This document shows positions 53,546 through 64,000 of a stretch of 64,000 nt of DNA, one piece after another. The notes under the pieces are model-generated. The model worked only from the letters and a program-made list of their open reading frames with translations, made no database searches and was not told where the DNA came from. The stretch's first letter is position 1. Each line of letters opens with the position of its first letter. Source of the stretch: Pseudomonas sp. CAN1 (lineage in GTDB: Bacteria > Pseudomonadota > Gammaproteobacteria > Pseudomonadales > Pseudomonadaceae); the NCBI RefSeq assembly GCF_030462585.1, contig NZ_JASMRU010000004.1, positions 250,570 through 314,569 of the forward strand, read 5' to 3'. Both the position numbers and the translations under genes were made by a program.

Positions 53546-53710
53546 GGAGGCATCCTGTACAGATTGCTGGCGGGGAATGTCCGCCATTATAGAGGCCAGC
53601 AGACGGGCGCAACCACCGCTGGCGTGCTGCTGCGCGCCACGCTGGGGTACAATTACCGGTTTCCGACGACCTGTCGGCCGTTTTCCCAGCCCATTCAGAG
53701 AGGTGACTCC

Positions 53711-55238
<1,528 letters not shown>

Positions 55239-55338
55239 AGTCGCCGAGAGAAGGCACTTCCATAAAGATTGGCGATTTTTTAGACTATCCAGTCCGCCCG
55301 GCATTTTCCGGGCCTACATTTTAGTAACGAGGAACACC

Positions 55339-55605
55339 ATGGCCCGCGTCACCGTTGAAGACTGCCTGGACAACGTCGATAACCGTTTCGAGCTGGTCAT
55401 GCTCGCCACCAAGCGTTCGCGTCAGCTGGCCACCGGCGGCAAAGAGCCCAAGGTACCGTGGGAGAACGACAAGCCCACCGTGGTTGCCCTGCGCGAAATC
55501 GCTTCCGGCCTGATCGACAACGAAATCGTTCTGCTGGAGGACGTGGTTGAAGAAGAACCGCTGTTCGCTGCCTTCGAAGACGAGGCCAACAACGAGGCCC
55601 TGTAA
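55339..55605 (+). CDS. rpoZ: RNA polymerase omega subunit
   Basis: 88 residues from ATG 55339: [31 protein letters not shown] and an acidic C-terminus, the canonical omega chain. It stabilises beta-prime and forms one ppGpp site. It is followed by spoT after 60 bases, a link with stringent control that is conserved in proteobacteria. Confidence 0.97.
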   Translation: MARVTVEDCLDNVDNRFELVMLATKRSRQLATGGKEPKVPWENDKPTVVALREIASGLIDNEIVLLEDVVEEEPLFAAFEDEANNEAL

Positions 55606-55665
55606 GTCGATGTCCGGCCGACGAATCGGTGCACTGCGACGTACCGCTCGGCAGGGGGTAAGCCC

Positions 55666-57774
55666 ATGCCGAGCATAGATGCCTTCGCCGACCGTCTGTC
55701 GAGCTACCTGGGCCCGGATCAGGTCAACCTGGTCCGCCGCGCCTACTACTACGCCGAGCAGGCCCATGACGGGCAGCGCCGCCGCAGCGGCGAGGCCTAC
55801 GTCACCCATCCGCTCGCCGTCGCCAACATCCTCGCCGACATGCACATGGACCATCAGAGCCTGATGGCGGCCATGCTGCACGACGTGATCGAGGACACCG
55901 GCATCGCCAAGGAAGCGCTCACTGCGCAGTTCGGCGAAACCGTCTCGGAACTCGTGGACGGGGTCAGCAAGCTGACCCAGATGAACTTCGAGTCCAAGGC
56001 CGAGGCACAGGCCGAGAACTTCCAGAAGATGGCCATGGCCATGGCACGCGACATCCGCGTGATCCTGGTGAAGCTGGCCGACCGCCTGCACAACATGCGC
56101 ACCCTGGAAGTGCTGTCGGGCGAAAAGCGCCGGCGCATCGCCAAGGAAACCCTGGAGATCTACGCACCCATCGCCAACCGGCTGGGCATGCACAGCATGC
56201 GCGTGGAATTCGAGGACCTGGGCTTCAAGGCCATGCACCCGATGCGCTCCGAACGCATCCGCCAGGCGGTGAAGAAGGCCCGTGGCAACCGCCGCGAGAT
56301 CGTCGGCAAGATCCAGGAATCGCTGGTCAACTGCCTCGCCCGCGAAGGCATGGAAGGCCAGGTCCTGGGCCGCGAGAAGCACCTGTTCAGCATCTACAAG
56401 AAGATGCGCGGCAAGCGCAAGGCGTTCAACGAGATCATGGACGTCTACGCCTTCCGCATCATCGTCGACAAGGTCGACACCTGCTACCGCGTGCTCGGCG
56501 CCGTGCACAACCTGTACAAGCCGTTCCCCGGTCGCTTCAAGGACTACATCGCGATTCCCAAGGCCAACGGCTACCAGTCGTTGCACACCACCCTGTTCGG
56601 CATGCACGGCGTGCCCATCGAAATCCAGATCCGCACCCGCGAGATGGAAGAGATGGCCAACCACGGCATCGCCGCGCACTGGCTGTACAAGTCCGATGAG
56701 GACGAGTCGCCCAAGGGCACCCATGCCCGCGCGCGCCAGTGGGTGAAGGGCATCCTCGAACTGCAGCAACGCGCCGGCAACTCGCTGGAATTCATCGAGA
56801 ACGTGAAGATCGACCTGTTCCCGGACGAGGTCTACGTCTTCACGCCCAAGGGCCGCATCATGGAGCTGCCCAAGGGCTCCACGGCCGTCGACTTCGCCTA
56901 TGCGGTGCATACCGACGTCGGCAACAGCTGCATCGCCTGCCGCATCAACCGCCGCCTGGCGCCGCTGTCCGAACCGCTGCAGAGCGGCGCGACGGTGGAG
57001 ATCGTCACCGCGCCGGGCACCCGGCCGAACCCGGCCTGGCTCAACTTCGTGGTCACCGGCAAGGCGCGCACGCACATCCGCCACGCGCTCAAGCTGCAGC
57101 GCCGCTCCGAGTCGATCAACCTCGGCGAGCGCCTGCTGAACAAGACCCTGGCCGGCTTCGACAGCCACCTGGAGAAGATTCCGCAGGAGCGCATCCAGGG
57201 CGTGCTCACCGAGTACCGCATGGAAGTCTTCGAGGACCTGCTCGAAGAGATCGGCCTGGGCAACCGCATGGCCTACGTGGTCGCACGTCGCCTGCTGTCC
57301 AGCGAAGGCGAGCAGGCGCCCAGCGCCGAAGGGCCGCTGGCGATCCGCGGTACCGAAGGCCTGGTGCTCAGCTACGCCAAGTGCTGCACACCGATTCCGG
57401 GCGACCCGATCGTCGGCCACCTGTCTGCCGGCAAGGGCATGGTCGTGCACCTGGAGAACTGCCGGAACATCAGCGAAATCCGCAACAACCCGGAGAAATG
57501 CATCCAGCTCAGCTGGGCCAAGGATGTCACCGGTGAGTTCAACGTCGAGCTGCGCGTCGAGCTGGAACACCAGCGCGGCCTGATCGCCCTGCTGGCGACC
57601 AGCGTCAACGCCGCCGACGGCAATATCGAGAAGATCAGCATGGACGAGCGCGACGGTCGCATCAGCGTGGTCCAGCTCGTCGTCAGCGTGCATGACCGTG
57701 TGCACCTGGCCCGCGTCATCAAGAAGCTGCGCGCGCTCAAGGGCGTGATCCGCATCACCCGCATGCGCAGCTGA
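55666..57774 (+). CDS. spoT: Bifunctional (p)ppGpp synthase/hydrolase SpoT
   Basis: 702 residues: HD hydrolase domain with [11 protein letters not shown], synthetase domain with [20 protein letters not shown], then [21 protein letters not shown], a TGS domain ([20 protein letters not shown]), a conserved-cysteine part ([19 protein letters not shown]) and a C-terminal ACT domain. Length and domain order are those of SpoT. Makes and degrades the alarmone during starvation. ATG 55666 has AGGGGG upstream. Confidence 0.96.
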   Translation: MPSIDAFADRLSSYLGPDQVNLVRRAYYYAEQAHDGQRRRSGEAYVTHPLAVANILADMHMDHQSLMAAMLHDVIEDTGIAKEALTAQFGETVSELVDGVSKLTQMNFESKAEAQAENFQKMAMAMARDIRVILVKLADRLHNMRTLEVLSGEKRRRIAKETLEIYAPIANRLGMHSMRVEFEDLGFKAMHPMRSERIRQAVKKARGNRREIVGKIQESLVNCLAREGMEGQVLGREKHLFSIYKKMRGKRKAFNEIMDVYAFRIIVDKVDTCYRVLGAVHNLYKPFPGRFKDYIAIPKANGYQSLHTTLFGMHGVPIEIQIRTREMEEMANHGIAAHWLYKSDEDESPKGTHARARQWVKGILELQQRAGNSLEFIENVKIDLFPDEVYVFTPKGRIMELPKGSTAVDFAYAVHTDVGNSCIACRINRRLAPLSEPLQSGATVEIVTAPGTRPNPAWLNFVVTGKARTHIRHALKLQRRSESINLGERLLNKTLAGFDSHLEKIPQERIQGVLTEYRMEVFEDLLEEIGLGNRMAYVVARRLLSSEGEQAPSAEGPLAIRGTEGLVLSYAKCCTPIPGDPIVGHLSAGKGMVVHLENCRNISEIRNNPEKCIQLSWAKDVTGEFNVELRVELEHQRGLIALLATSVNAADGNIEKISMDERDGRISVVQLVVSVHDRVHLARVIKKLRALKGVIRITRMRS

Positions 57775-57794
57775 TCCCACCCCAAGGAGTCGAA

Positions 57795-58175
57795 ATGACC
57801 AAGACCGTTATCCACACCGACAAGGCCCCGGCCGCCATTGGCACCTATTCCCAGGCGATCAAGGCTGGCAACACCGTCTATGTCTCCGGTCAGATCCCGC
57901 TGGACCCGAAAACCATGGAACTGGTCGAGGGCTTCGAAGAGCAGACCGTCCAGGTCTTCGAGAACCTGAAAGCGGTGATCGAGGCTTCCGGCGGCTACCT
58001 GCACGACGTCGCCAAGCTGAACATCTTCCTCACCGACCTGTCGCACTTCGCCAAGGTCAACGAGATCATGGGCAAGTACTTCGTCCAGCCCTACCCGGCC
58101 CGCGCCGCCATCGGCGTGGCCGCCCTGCCCAAGGGCGCCCAGGTCGAGATGGACGCCATCGTCGTCCTCGAATAA
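57795..58175 (+). CDS. ridA: RidA enamine/imine deaminase
   Basis: 126 residues of canonical Rid[49 protein letters not shown] and the substrate Arg in [19 protein letters not shown]. It hydrolyses 2-aminoacrylate. The gene follows spoT after 20 bases with AAGGAG as ribosome-binding site. A second family member is in the dad cluster (17972-18325). Confidence 0.95.
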   Translation: MTKTVIHTDKAPAAIGTYSQAIKAGNTVYVSGQIPLDPKTMELVEGFEEQTVQVFENLKAVIEASGGYLHDVAKLNIFLTDLSHFAKVNEIMGKYFVQPYPARAAIGVAALPKGAQVEMDAIVVLE

Positions 58176-58192
58176 GCGTCACGAAACACCTA

Positions 58193-58218
58193 CGGGGCCC
58201 CAGCGGCCCCGTTCCTTT
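58193..58218 (+). terminator. Terminator-like hairpin after ridA
   Basis: ACGGGGCC (58193-58200) and GGCCCCGT (58206-58213) with a 5-base loop, followed by a short T-rich tail (TCCTTTG). Confidence 0.7.
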
Positions 58219-58235
58219 GTCTGCAAGGAGCAAAC

Positions 58236-58970
58236 ATGCGTCGCGCCCTGATCCTGAGCGCCCTGATCGGCCTGCTCACCGGCTGCGCCGGCACCCCTTC
58301 CGACCCTTCCGGCATCTGGGTCAACCAGGCCGCCATCGATGCCGCCGGCAAGGGCGGCAAGCTGCGCGAGGCACTGCTGGGCTACGGCCCGAACCTGGAA
58401 TGGAAGATCGACACCAAGGCCAGCCAGGCCACCTTCAGCAATGGCTTCGAGCTGGGCGAAGGGCAGCTGACCCAGGTCGACCCCAAGCATTACCGCGTCG
58501 ACTTCTACGGCAGCAACCAGGAATCCCTGGAGCTGGACGGCAAGGAGCTGGTGCAGGTCGGTAGCGACAACTGGCCCGAGCAGCGCTTCCAGCGCCCCAA
58601 GGAACAGCCCGCCACCCAGAGCCCGGCCGGCAGCACCTTCGAGAATGCCCTGTACGCCGCCTACCTCAAGGGCACCTGGGTGATCGAGGAAGGCGAAGGC
58701 AAGGGCAGCAAGGTCAAGTTCCAGCCCAATGGCAGCCTCGAAGGCATGCCCGGCGCCGATCGCTACGCGCTGTGCCTGGCCGGCGACTGCGCGGCCATGA
58801 GCGGCGACAACGACAGCATCTGGCTGCAACAGGGCCAGCAGGGCCGCGAGTACCTGTTCGAGCGCGACGGCGACAAGCTGGAGCTGTTCGAGGCGGTGAA
58901 CCGCGCCCAGGCCGACGAGATGCCGCAGTACGTGCCCGGCAACAAGGTCTGGAGCCTGGAGCGCGACTGA
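58236..58970 (+). CDS. Conserved hypothetical lipoprotein
   Basis: 244 residues with a lipoprotein signal (LILSALIGLLTGC, lipobox Cys17). The rest is soluble, with two cysteines in LCLAGDCAAMSG that could form a disulfide. I do not recognise a family domain. A homologue occupies the same position after ridA in P. aeruginosa (about PA5340). CAAGGAG is the ribosome-binding site. Confidence 0.82.
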   Translation: MRRALILSALIGLLTGCAGTPSDPSGIWVNQAAIDAAGKGGKLREALLGYGPNLEWKIDTKASQATFSNGFELGEGQLTQVDPKHYRVDFYGSNQESLELDGKELVQVGSDNWPEQRFQRPKEQPATQSPAGSTFENALYAAYLKGTWVIEEGEGKGSKVKFQPNGSLEGMPGADRYALCLAGDCAAMSGDNDSIWLQQGQQGREYLFERDGDKLELFEAVNRAQADEMPQYVPGNKVWSLERD

Positions 58971-59001
58971 TCCGCCAGCGGGCGGGCGCGAATGACCGCG
59001 G

Positions 59002-59625
59002 TCAGCGCAGCCCGCTCCACAGCAGCCAGCCACCCAGCGCCAGCAGCAGGCCGCCGCACAGGCGGTCGAGCGCGGTGACCCGGCGCTGCAGCCAGGTGCG
59101 CCAGCGCGGACGATCCAGCAGGCGCACCAGCGCCATGTCCCACAGCAGCACCACCGCGCCCATCCACAGCACGCAGACACCCAGCGCCCAGCCCGGCAGG
59201 TGGAACTGCCCGAGCACGCCGAACAGCCCGGTGTAGAAGATCGGCAGCTTGGGATTCAGGCTGCTGGCGAGCAGGCCTTCGCGCATCCCGTGCAGAAATC
59301 CCCCGCGGCGTTGATTGCCCAGCTCGGTGGGAATCTCCAGCTCCCGCCGCGCCAGCAGCGCCTGCCCACCGAGCCAGACAAAATAGGCGCCACCCAGCAG
59401 CTGCACCACCCGCAGCCCGTGGCTGGCCACCTCCGGCAGCAGGCCGAGGACGAACAGCACCAGCAGCATGCTCGCCAGGTTGGCCAGGGCGATGCCCGCC
59501 GCACAGCCATCGGCATGGCGCCTGCCCCGCAGCAGCGCGGCGCGAATCAGCAGGAAGAAATCCGGCCCCGGCGACAGCAGGGCGGCGAAGTGGGTGCTGG
59601 CGACCAGCGCGAAGGCGGCAAACAT
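59002..59625 (-). CDS. LysE/RhtB family amino-acid exporter
   Basis: 207 residues with six hydrophobic segments and the family's opening LLSPGPDFFLLIRAALLRGR, plus AYFVWLGGQALLARRELEIP and SSLNPKLPIFYTGLFG. LysE/RhtB proteins export amino acids or homoserine lactones. An AraC regulator gene precedes it by 67 bases on the same strand and may control it. Confidence 0.87.
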   Translation of the reverse strand: MFAAFALVASTHFAALLSPGPDFFLLIRAALLRGRRHADGCAAGIALANLASMLLVLFVLGLLPEVASHGLRVVQLLGGAYFVWLGGQALLARRELEIPTELGNQRRGGFLHGMREGLLASSLNPKLPIFYTGLFGVLGQFHLPGWALGVCVLWMGAVVLLWDMALVRLLDRPRWRTWLQRRVTALDRLCGGLLLALGGWLLWSGLR

Positions 59626-59692
59626 GGCGATCTCCCGGATAGCGGCGTCGCGCAGTCTGGAAGCGCCGGCCTCGGGCAGTCTTGGAAGAAAC

Positions 59693-60493
59693 TCAGGTGC
59701 GCGTGGCGCGCAGGAAGCGTCCGGGGGTGACGCCGGTGAAGCGGCGGAAGGTGCCGGAGAAATGCGCCTGGTCGTAGAAGCCCAGGCTCAGCGCGACCTC
59801 CAGCGGCTTCTCGCCGGCGACCAGCAGGCGCTTGGCCTCGCGGATGCGCCGTTGCAGCAGGTAGGTGTGCGGCGGCACGCCGTAGGCGTTGCGGAAGGCT
59901 TCGATCAGGTGGCGCGGATGGCGCTGCAGCAGCGCGGCGAGCTCTTCGAGGCTGACCGCCTCGCGGTAATGCGCTTCCAGGTAGTCGCGCAGCTTGGCAG
60001 TCACGCTGCCGTCGCGGGACGCCGAGGCAGTCGGGCGCATGCCGCCGTGGCGGACGAACACCAGCTCCAGCAGCGCCAGCAACTCGCTCTCCAGCGCCAA
60101 CGCATCGTTGCGCTCGAACTCGCTGGCGACGCGCCGCAGCGCCTCCGCCACTAACCCGTCATCGTGCGGATTGAGCGCCTGGAAGCCGCGTGGCAATTGC
60201 TTGCGGCCGAGCAGCGGCAGCAGGCGCGACTCCTCGATGTAGAGCATCCGGTAGACCAGCCGCTCGGACTCGGCGTTGCCGGTGTGCGGCTCCTCCGGAT
60301 TCATCAGCGACAGGGTGCCAGCCGGCAGCACGTGGTGCGCACCACGGCACTGGTAGCCGCCAGCACCGTGGAGGATGGCGCCGATGGCGAAGGCGTCGTG
60401 GCTGTGGCGCCCGAACGGCTGGCCGGAGAAGTCCGCATGGAACAACTCCACCCCCGGCAACCAGGGGCGCGCCAGCAGCCGGTTGGCGTCCAT
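59693..60493 (-). CDS. AraC-family regulator with N-terminal cupin
   Basis: 266 residues from ATG 60493 (MDANRLLARPWLPGVELFHA). The N-terminal AraC-binding cupin (GRHSHDAFAIGAILHGAGGY, then LPAGTLSLMNPEEPHTG) is followed by two HTH units (LEELAALLQRHPRHLIEAF and VALSLGFYDQAHFSGTFRR). It starts one base after the stop of the upstream epimerase gene, so translation is probably coupled. The downstream LysE-type exporter is the likely target; AraC-LysE pairs of this kind are common in Pseudomonas. Confidence 0.87.
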   Translation of the reverse strand: MDANRLLARPWLPGVELFHADFSGQPFGRHSHDAFAIGAILHGAGGYQCRGAHHVLPAGTLSLMNPEEPHTGNAESERLVYRMLYIEESRLLPLLGRKQLPRGFQALNPHDDGLVAEALRRVASEFERNDALALESELLALLELVFVRHGGMRPTASASRDGSVTAKLRDYLEAHYREAVSLEELAALLQRHPRHLIEAFRNAYGVPPHTYLLQRRIREAKRLLVAGEKPLEVALSLGFYDQAHFSGTFRRFTGVTPGRFLRATRT

Positions 60494-60494
60494 C

Positions 60495-61364
60495 TCAGTC
60501 CTGTTTTCCGGCGAGGATTGCCGCATAGCCTTCGCGGAAGCTCGCGTAGCGCGGCTCCCAGCCCAGCGCGCGGGCGCGAGCGTTGCTGCAGCGCTTGCTG
60601 CCGGCACGGCGCACGGTCTGCTCGTCGGCCCAATGGGTGACGCCCAGTTGCTCGCGCAGCCAGCCAACTACCTCGTGCAGCGCCGCCGGATCGTTGTCGA
60701 CGCCGATGTAGCAGTCTTCCAGCGCGGTACCGCTGCGGTCGGCCTCCAGCAGCGCGGCGAGCAGGCCGGCGGCGTCTTCGGCGTGGATGCGGTTGGCGTA
60801 CAGCGGCGGCTCGCTGGCCACTCGGTAGCCCTCGCGTACTTGCTTGAGCAGCCACTCGCGGCCGGGGCCGTAGATGCCGGTGAGGCGCACGACGCTGGCG
60901 GGAATGCCGCTCTGCAGCGCCACCTGCTCGGCTTCGAGCATCACACTGCCGGAATAGCTCTGGGCTTCGGCGGGCGCGGCCTCGTCGATCCACTCGCCAT
61001 CGCGCTGGGCATACACGCCGCTGCTGGAGACGAACAGCAGGCGCTTGGGCACCTGCCCACGCTGCTGCAGCCAGCCGAGGGTGTTGCGCAGGCCTTCGAC
61101 ATAGGCGGCGCGATATCCGGCTTCGTCGTGCTGGGTCGCGGCGGCGCAGAACACCAGGTAGTCCAGCCTGCCTACCGGCCAGGTGTCCGGGCATTCGAGC
61201 TGGCCGAGGTCGCCGGCCACCGGCAGCACTTCCAGCGGCAGCGCGGCAACATTGCGGCGCAGGCCATGGACGCGCCAGTCACGGGCGGCCAGCTGGCGGC
61301 CCAGGCGGCTGCCGACATCGCCGCAACCGACGATCATCAGGCTCGGGAAGGTGCTCTTGCTCAT
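60495..61364 (-). CDS. NAD-dependent epimerase/dehydratase-like SDR protein (YeeZ-like)
   Basis: 289 residues of the extended SDR type: N-terminal dinucleotide site MIVGCGDVGSRLGRQLA, LLFVSSSGVYAQRDGEWIDE with the SDR Ser and Tyr region, and SVVRLTGIYGPGREWLL. YeeZ-type proteins have unknown substrates. First gene of the run SDR-AraC-LysE on the minus strand, divergent from oxyR by 94 bases. Confidence 0.86.
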   Translation of the reverse strand: MSKSTFPSLMIVGCGDVGSRLGRQLAARDWRVHGLRRNVAALPLEVLPVAGDLGQLECPDTWPVGRLDYLVFCAAATQHDEAGYRAAYVEGLRNTLGWLQQRGQVPKRLLFVSSSGVYAQRDGEWIDEAAPAEAQSYSGSVMLEAEQVALQSGIPASVVRLTGIYGPGREWLLKQVREGYRVASEPPLYANRIHAEDAAGLLAALLEADRSGTALEDCYIGVDNDPAALHEVVGWLREQLGVTHWADEQTVRRAGSKRCSNARARALGWEPRYASFREGYAAILAGKQD

Positions 61365-61458
61365 GCTTGGCTCCGCGAATCAAAGCTCGGCAGTTTAGCG
61401 CGGTTGGTTCGCGGCGGTGCAGCCGCTATGCTTGGGCCACCTCAACGGATTCAATGCC

Positions 61459-62391
61459 ATGACCCTGACCGAACTGCGCTACATCGTCACGCTTGCCCAG
61501 GAGCAACACTTCGGCCGCGCCGCGGAACGCTGCCACGTCAGCCAGCCGACCCTGTCGGTGGGCGTGAAGAAGCTGGAAGACGAGCTCGGCGTGCTGATCT
61601 TCGAGCGCAGCAAGAGTGCGGTGCGCCTGACCCCGGTCGGCGAAGGCATCGTGGCGCAGGCGCAGAAGGTCCTGGAGCAGGCCCAGGGCATCCGCGAGCT
61701 GGCCCAGGCCGGCAAGAACCAGCTGACCTCGCCGCTGAAGGTCGGCGCGATCTACACCATCGGCCCGTATCTGTTCCCGCACCTGATTCCGCAGCTGCAC
61801 CGGGTCGCCCCGCAAATGCCGCTGTACATCGAGGAAAACTTCACCCACATCCTGCGCGACAAGCTGCGCACCGGCGAGCTGGACGCGATCATCATCGCAC
61901 TGCCGTTCCAGGAAGCCGACGTGCTGACGCTGCAGCTGTTCGACGAGCCCTTCTACGTGCTGATGCCGGCGGACCACCAGTGGACCGCGAAGAAGACCAT
62001 CGACCCGGAACTGCTCAACGACAAGAGCCTGCTGCTGCTCGGCGAGGGCCACTGCTTCCGCGACCAGGTGCTCGAAGCCTGCCCGACCACCCACAAGGGC
62101 GGCGAGAACAAGCACACCACGGTGGAATCCAGCTCGCTGGAAACCATCCGCCACATGGTCGCCTCCGGCCTCGGCGTGTCGGTGCTGCCGTTCTCCGCCG
62201 TGGACAGCCACCACTACGCGCCGGGAGTGCTGGAAGTGCGCCCGTTCAGCGCCCCAGTACCCATGCGCACCGTCGCCATCGCCTGGCGCGCCAGCTTCCC
62301 GCGGCCGCGCGCCATCGAGGTGCTGGCCGACTCGATCCGCCTGTGCTCGGTCGCCAAGCCGACCGTCAAGGGTGAAGCCGAGCCGGCATGA
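61459..62391 (+). CDS. oxyR: Hydrogen peroxide sensor OxyR (LysR family)
   Basis: 310 residues. HTH region AAERCHVSQPTLSVGVKKLE; the two redox cysteines are in GHCFRDQVLEAC, spaced nine residues as Cys199/Cys208 in E. coli OxyR. It activates catalase and peroxiredoxin genes when oxidised. ATG 61459 (MTLTELRYIVTLAQ) is the standard OxyR start. Its stop overlaps the recG start as ATGA, the oxyR-recG operon known in P. aeruginosa. Confidence 0.96.
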   Translation: MTLTELRYIVTLAQEQHFGRAAERCHVSQPTLSVGVKKLEDELGVLIFERSKSAVRLTPVGEGIVAQAQKVLEQAQGIRELAQAGKNQLTSPLKVGAIYTIGPYLFPHLIPQLHRVAPQMPLYIEENFTHILRDKLRTGELDAIIIALPFQEADVLTLQLFDEPFYVLMPADHQWTAKKTIDPELLNDKSLLLLGEGHCFRDQVLEACPTTHKGGENKHTTVESSSLETIRHMVASGLGVSVLPFSAVDSHHYAPGVLEVRPFSAPVPMRTVAIAWRASFPRPRAIEVLADSIRLCSVAKPTVKGEAEPA

Positions 62392-64000
62392 CCGATCTGT
62401 CGAACGTCCCGGTCACCGCGCTCAAGGGCGTGGGCGCCGCACTGGAAGAGAAACTGGCGAAGGTCGGCCTGGAGAACCTCCAGGACATCCTCTTCCACCT
62501 GCCGCTGCGCTACCAGGACCGCACCCGCATCACCCCCATCGGCGCACTGCGTCCGGGGCAGGATGCGGTGGTCGAAGGCGTGGTCTCCGGCGCTGACGTG
62601 GTGATGGGCAAACGTCGCAGCCTGCTGGTGCGCCTGCAGGACGGCACCGGCACCCTGAGCCTACGCTTCTACCACTTCAGCCAGGCGCAGAAGGAAAACC
62701 TCAAGCGCGGCACGCACCTGCGTTGCTACGGCGAGGCGCGCCCCGGCGCTTCCGGCCTTGAGATCTACCACCCCGAATACCGGTCGCTCACCGACGCCGC
62801 TGCGGCGCCGGTGGAGCAGACCCTGACGCCGATCTACCCGACCACCGAAGGCCTCACCCAGCAGCGCCTGCGCCAGCTCAGCGAGCAGACCCTGGCGCGC
62901 CTGGGCCCGTCGAGCCTGCCGGACTGGCTGCCGGCGGAACTGGCCCGCGACTACCGCCTGGGCCCGCTGGACGAAGCCATCCGCTACCTGCACCGGCCAC
63001 CGCCGGACGCCGACCTGGAAGAACTCGCCGAAGGCCGCCACTGGGCCCAGCACCGCCTCGCCTTCGAGGAACTGCTGACCCACCAGCTGTCGCTGCAACG
63101 CCTGCGCGAGAGCGTGCGTTCCCAGGCCGCGCCACAGCTGCCGCCGGCGAAGAAATTGCCGGCGCTGTACCTGAAGAACCTCGGCTTCAAGCCCACCGGC
63201 GCGCAACAACGTGTCGGCGCGGAGATCGCCTACGACCTCGCCCAGCCCGAGCCCATGCTGCGCCTGGTACAGGGCGACGTCGGCGCCGGCAAGACTGTGG
63301 TCGCCGCCCTCGCCGCCCTGCAGGCGCTGGAAGCCGGCTACCAGGTGGCGCTGATGGCGCCCACCGAGATTCTCGCCGAGCAGCACTTCCTCAACTTCAC
63401 CAAGTGGCTGCAGCCGCTGGGCATCGAAGTCGCCTGGCTGGCCGGCAAGCTCAAGGGCAAGGCCCGCGCCAGTGCGCTGGAGCAGATCGCCGGCGGCGCG
63501 CCGATGATCGTCGGCACCCACGCGCTGTTCCAGGAAGAGGTGAAGTTCAAGCGCCTGGCCCTGGTGATCATCGACGAACAGCACCGCTTCGGCGTGCAGC
63601 AGCGCCTCGCCCTGCGCCAGAAAGGCGTAGACGGCCGGCTCTGCCCGCACCAGCTGATCATGACCGCCACGCCCATCCCGCGGACCCTGGCGATGAGCGC
63701 CTACGCCGACCTCGACACCTCGATCCTCGACGAACTGCCTCCCGGCCGTACCCCGGTGAACACCGTGCTGGTAGCCGACAGCCGCCGCATCGAAGTGATC
63801 GAGCGGGTCCGCGCCGCCTGCGCCGAAGGCCGCCAGGCCTACTGGGTCTGTACGCTGATCGAGGAATCCGAAGAACTCACCTGCCAGGCCGCGGAAACCA
63901 CCTACGAGGAGCTCTCCTCGGCGCTGGGCGAACTGCGCGTCGGCCTGATCCACGGGCGCATGAAGCCGGCGGACAAGGCCGTGGTCATGGAAGCCTTCAA
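62388..64000 (+). CDS. recG: ATP-dependent DNA helicase RecG (cut by window edge)
   Basis: The frame is open from ATG 62388 to the edge (537 codons of an expected ~690). N-terminal wedge/OB domain (ALRPGQDAVVEGVVSG, then LSLRFYHFSQAQ), Walker A GDVGAGKTVVAA, APTEILAEQH, DEQHRFGVQQR (motif II) and MTATPIPRTLAM (motif III). RecG remodels stalled replication forks and R-loops. Translationally coupled to oxyR by the ATGA overlap. Confidence 0.95.
   Translation, partial: MTDLSNVPVTALKGVGAALEEKLAKVGLENLQDILFHLPLRYQDRTRITPIGALRPGQDAVVEGVVSGADVVMGKRRSLLVRLQDGTGTLSLRFYHFSQAQKENLKRGTHLRCYGEARPGASGLEIYHPEYRSLTDAAAAPVEQTLTPIYPTTEGLTQQRLRQLSEQTLARLGPSSLPDWLPAELARDYRLGPLDEAIRYLHRPPPDADLEELAEGRHWAQHRLAFEELLTHQLSLQRLRESVRSQAAPQLPPAKKLPALYLKNLGFKPTGAQQRVGAEIAYDLAQPEPMLRLVQGDVGAGKTVVAALAALQALEAGYQVALMAPTEILAEQHFLNFTKWLQPLGIEVAWLAGKLKGKARASALEQIAGGAPMIVGTHALFQEEVKFKRLALVIIDEQHRFGVQQRLALRQKGVDGRLCPHQLIMTATPIPRTLAMSAYADLDTSILDELPPGRTPVNTVLVADSRRIEVIERVRAACAEGRQAYWVCTLIEESEELTCQAAETTYEELSSALGELRVGLIHGRMKPADKAVVMEAF

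Noticed and set aside
55321-57780. An 819-codon minus-strand frame opposite rpoZ and spoT
   Set aside because: Composition (Val/Asp/His/Gly-rich) is that of a complementary-strand shadow; rpoZ and spoT on the plus strand are certain.

Overview
The window is a high-GC chromosomal segment from a gammaproteobacterium of the genus Pseudomonas. Gene content and order (pchP, a MATE transporter, a c-di-GMP phosphodiesterase, rep, xpt, cycB, dadX/dadA, lrp, kauB, rpmGB, radC, coaBC, dut, algC, argB, pyrE, crc, rph, yicC, gmk, rpoZ, spoT, ridA, oxyR, recG) follow what I remember of the P. aeruginosa PA5292-PA5345 region. Intergenic REP sequences and several genes not expected in P. aeruginosa (an RclR/RclC-like pair, a BRO-N protein, an extra acyltransferase) suggest a relative such as the P. 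nitroreducens/citronellolis group. The species assignment is inference.

Layout. 1-2.5 kb: the start of a BRO-N protein gene, a REP-rich gap, and an O-acyltransferase gene whose frame is broken at a pentanucleotide repeat. 2.5-13.1 kb: phosphorylcholine phosphatase, a reactive-chlorine-type AraC/RclC pair, LysR, MATE efflux, GGDEF-EAL protein, Rep helicase, xanthine phosphoribosyltransferase. 13.4-23.8 kb: CoA-transferase, cytochrome c5, the D-alanine catabolic block (cupin regulator, dadX, RidA-like, dadA), the YdbH-YnbE-YdbL envelope lipid-transport set, and Lrp. 23.9-33.4 kb: FAD amine oxidoreductase, phospholipase D-like lipoprotein, MFS transporter, KauB-type aldehyde dehydrogenase, cupin, L33/L28, a peptide-binding protein and an SRPBCC-like protein.

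33,503-43,742 is a 10.24-kb AT-rich mobile element inserted inside radC, exactly between the Asn and the second His codon of its HNHPSG metal-binding motif. It resembles Tn554: three overlapping tyrosine-recombinase genes (one lacking the first catalytic Arg) plus a small HTH/coiled-coil TnpC-like gene. Its cargo is a compact four-gene set: a complete C5-cytosine DNA methyltransferase, a GHKL (MORC/MutL/Hsp90-type) ATPase, a translationally coupled 428-aa protein of unknown family with Rossmann-like segments, and an orphan HigA-type HTH protein. I read the methyltransferase-ATPase-unknown trio as a candidate anti-phage or epigenetic system without a recognisable nuclease. It is the most interesting content of the window.

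43.7-64 kb returns to core genome: broken radC 5' part, coenzyme A synthesis (coaBC), dut, a long membrane-anchored form of algC with an internal start for the 463-aa enzyme, argB, thioesterase, pyrE, crc, rph/yicC, the gmk-rpoZ-spoT-ridA stringent-response cluster, a LysE exporter with AraC regulator and epimerase, and the oxyR-recG overlap at the right edge. No tRNA, rRNA or CRISPR array was seen.
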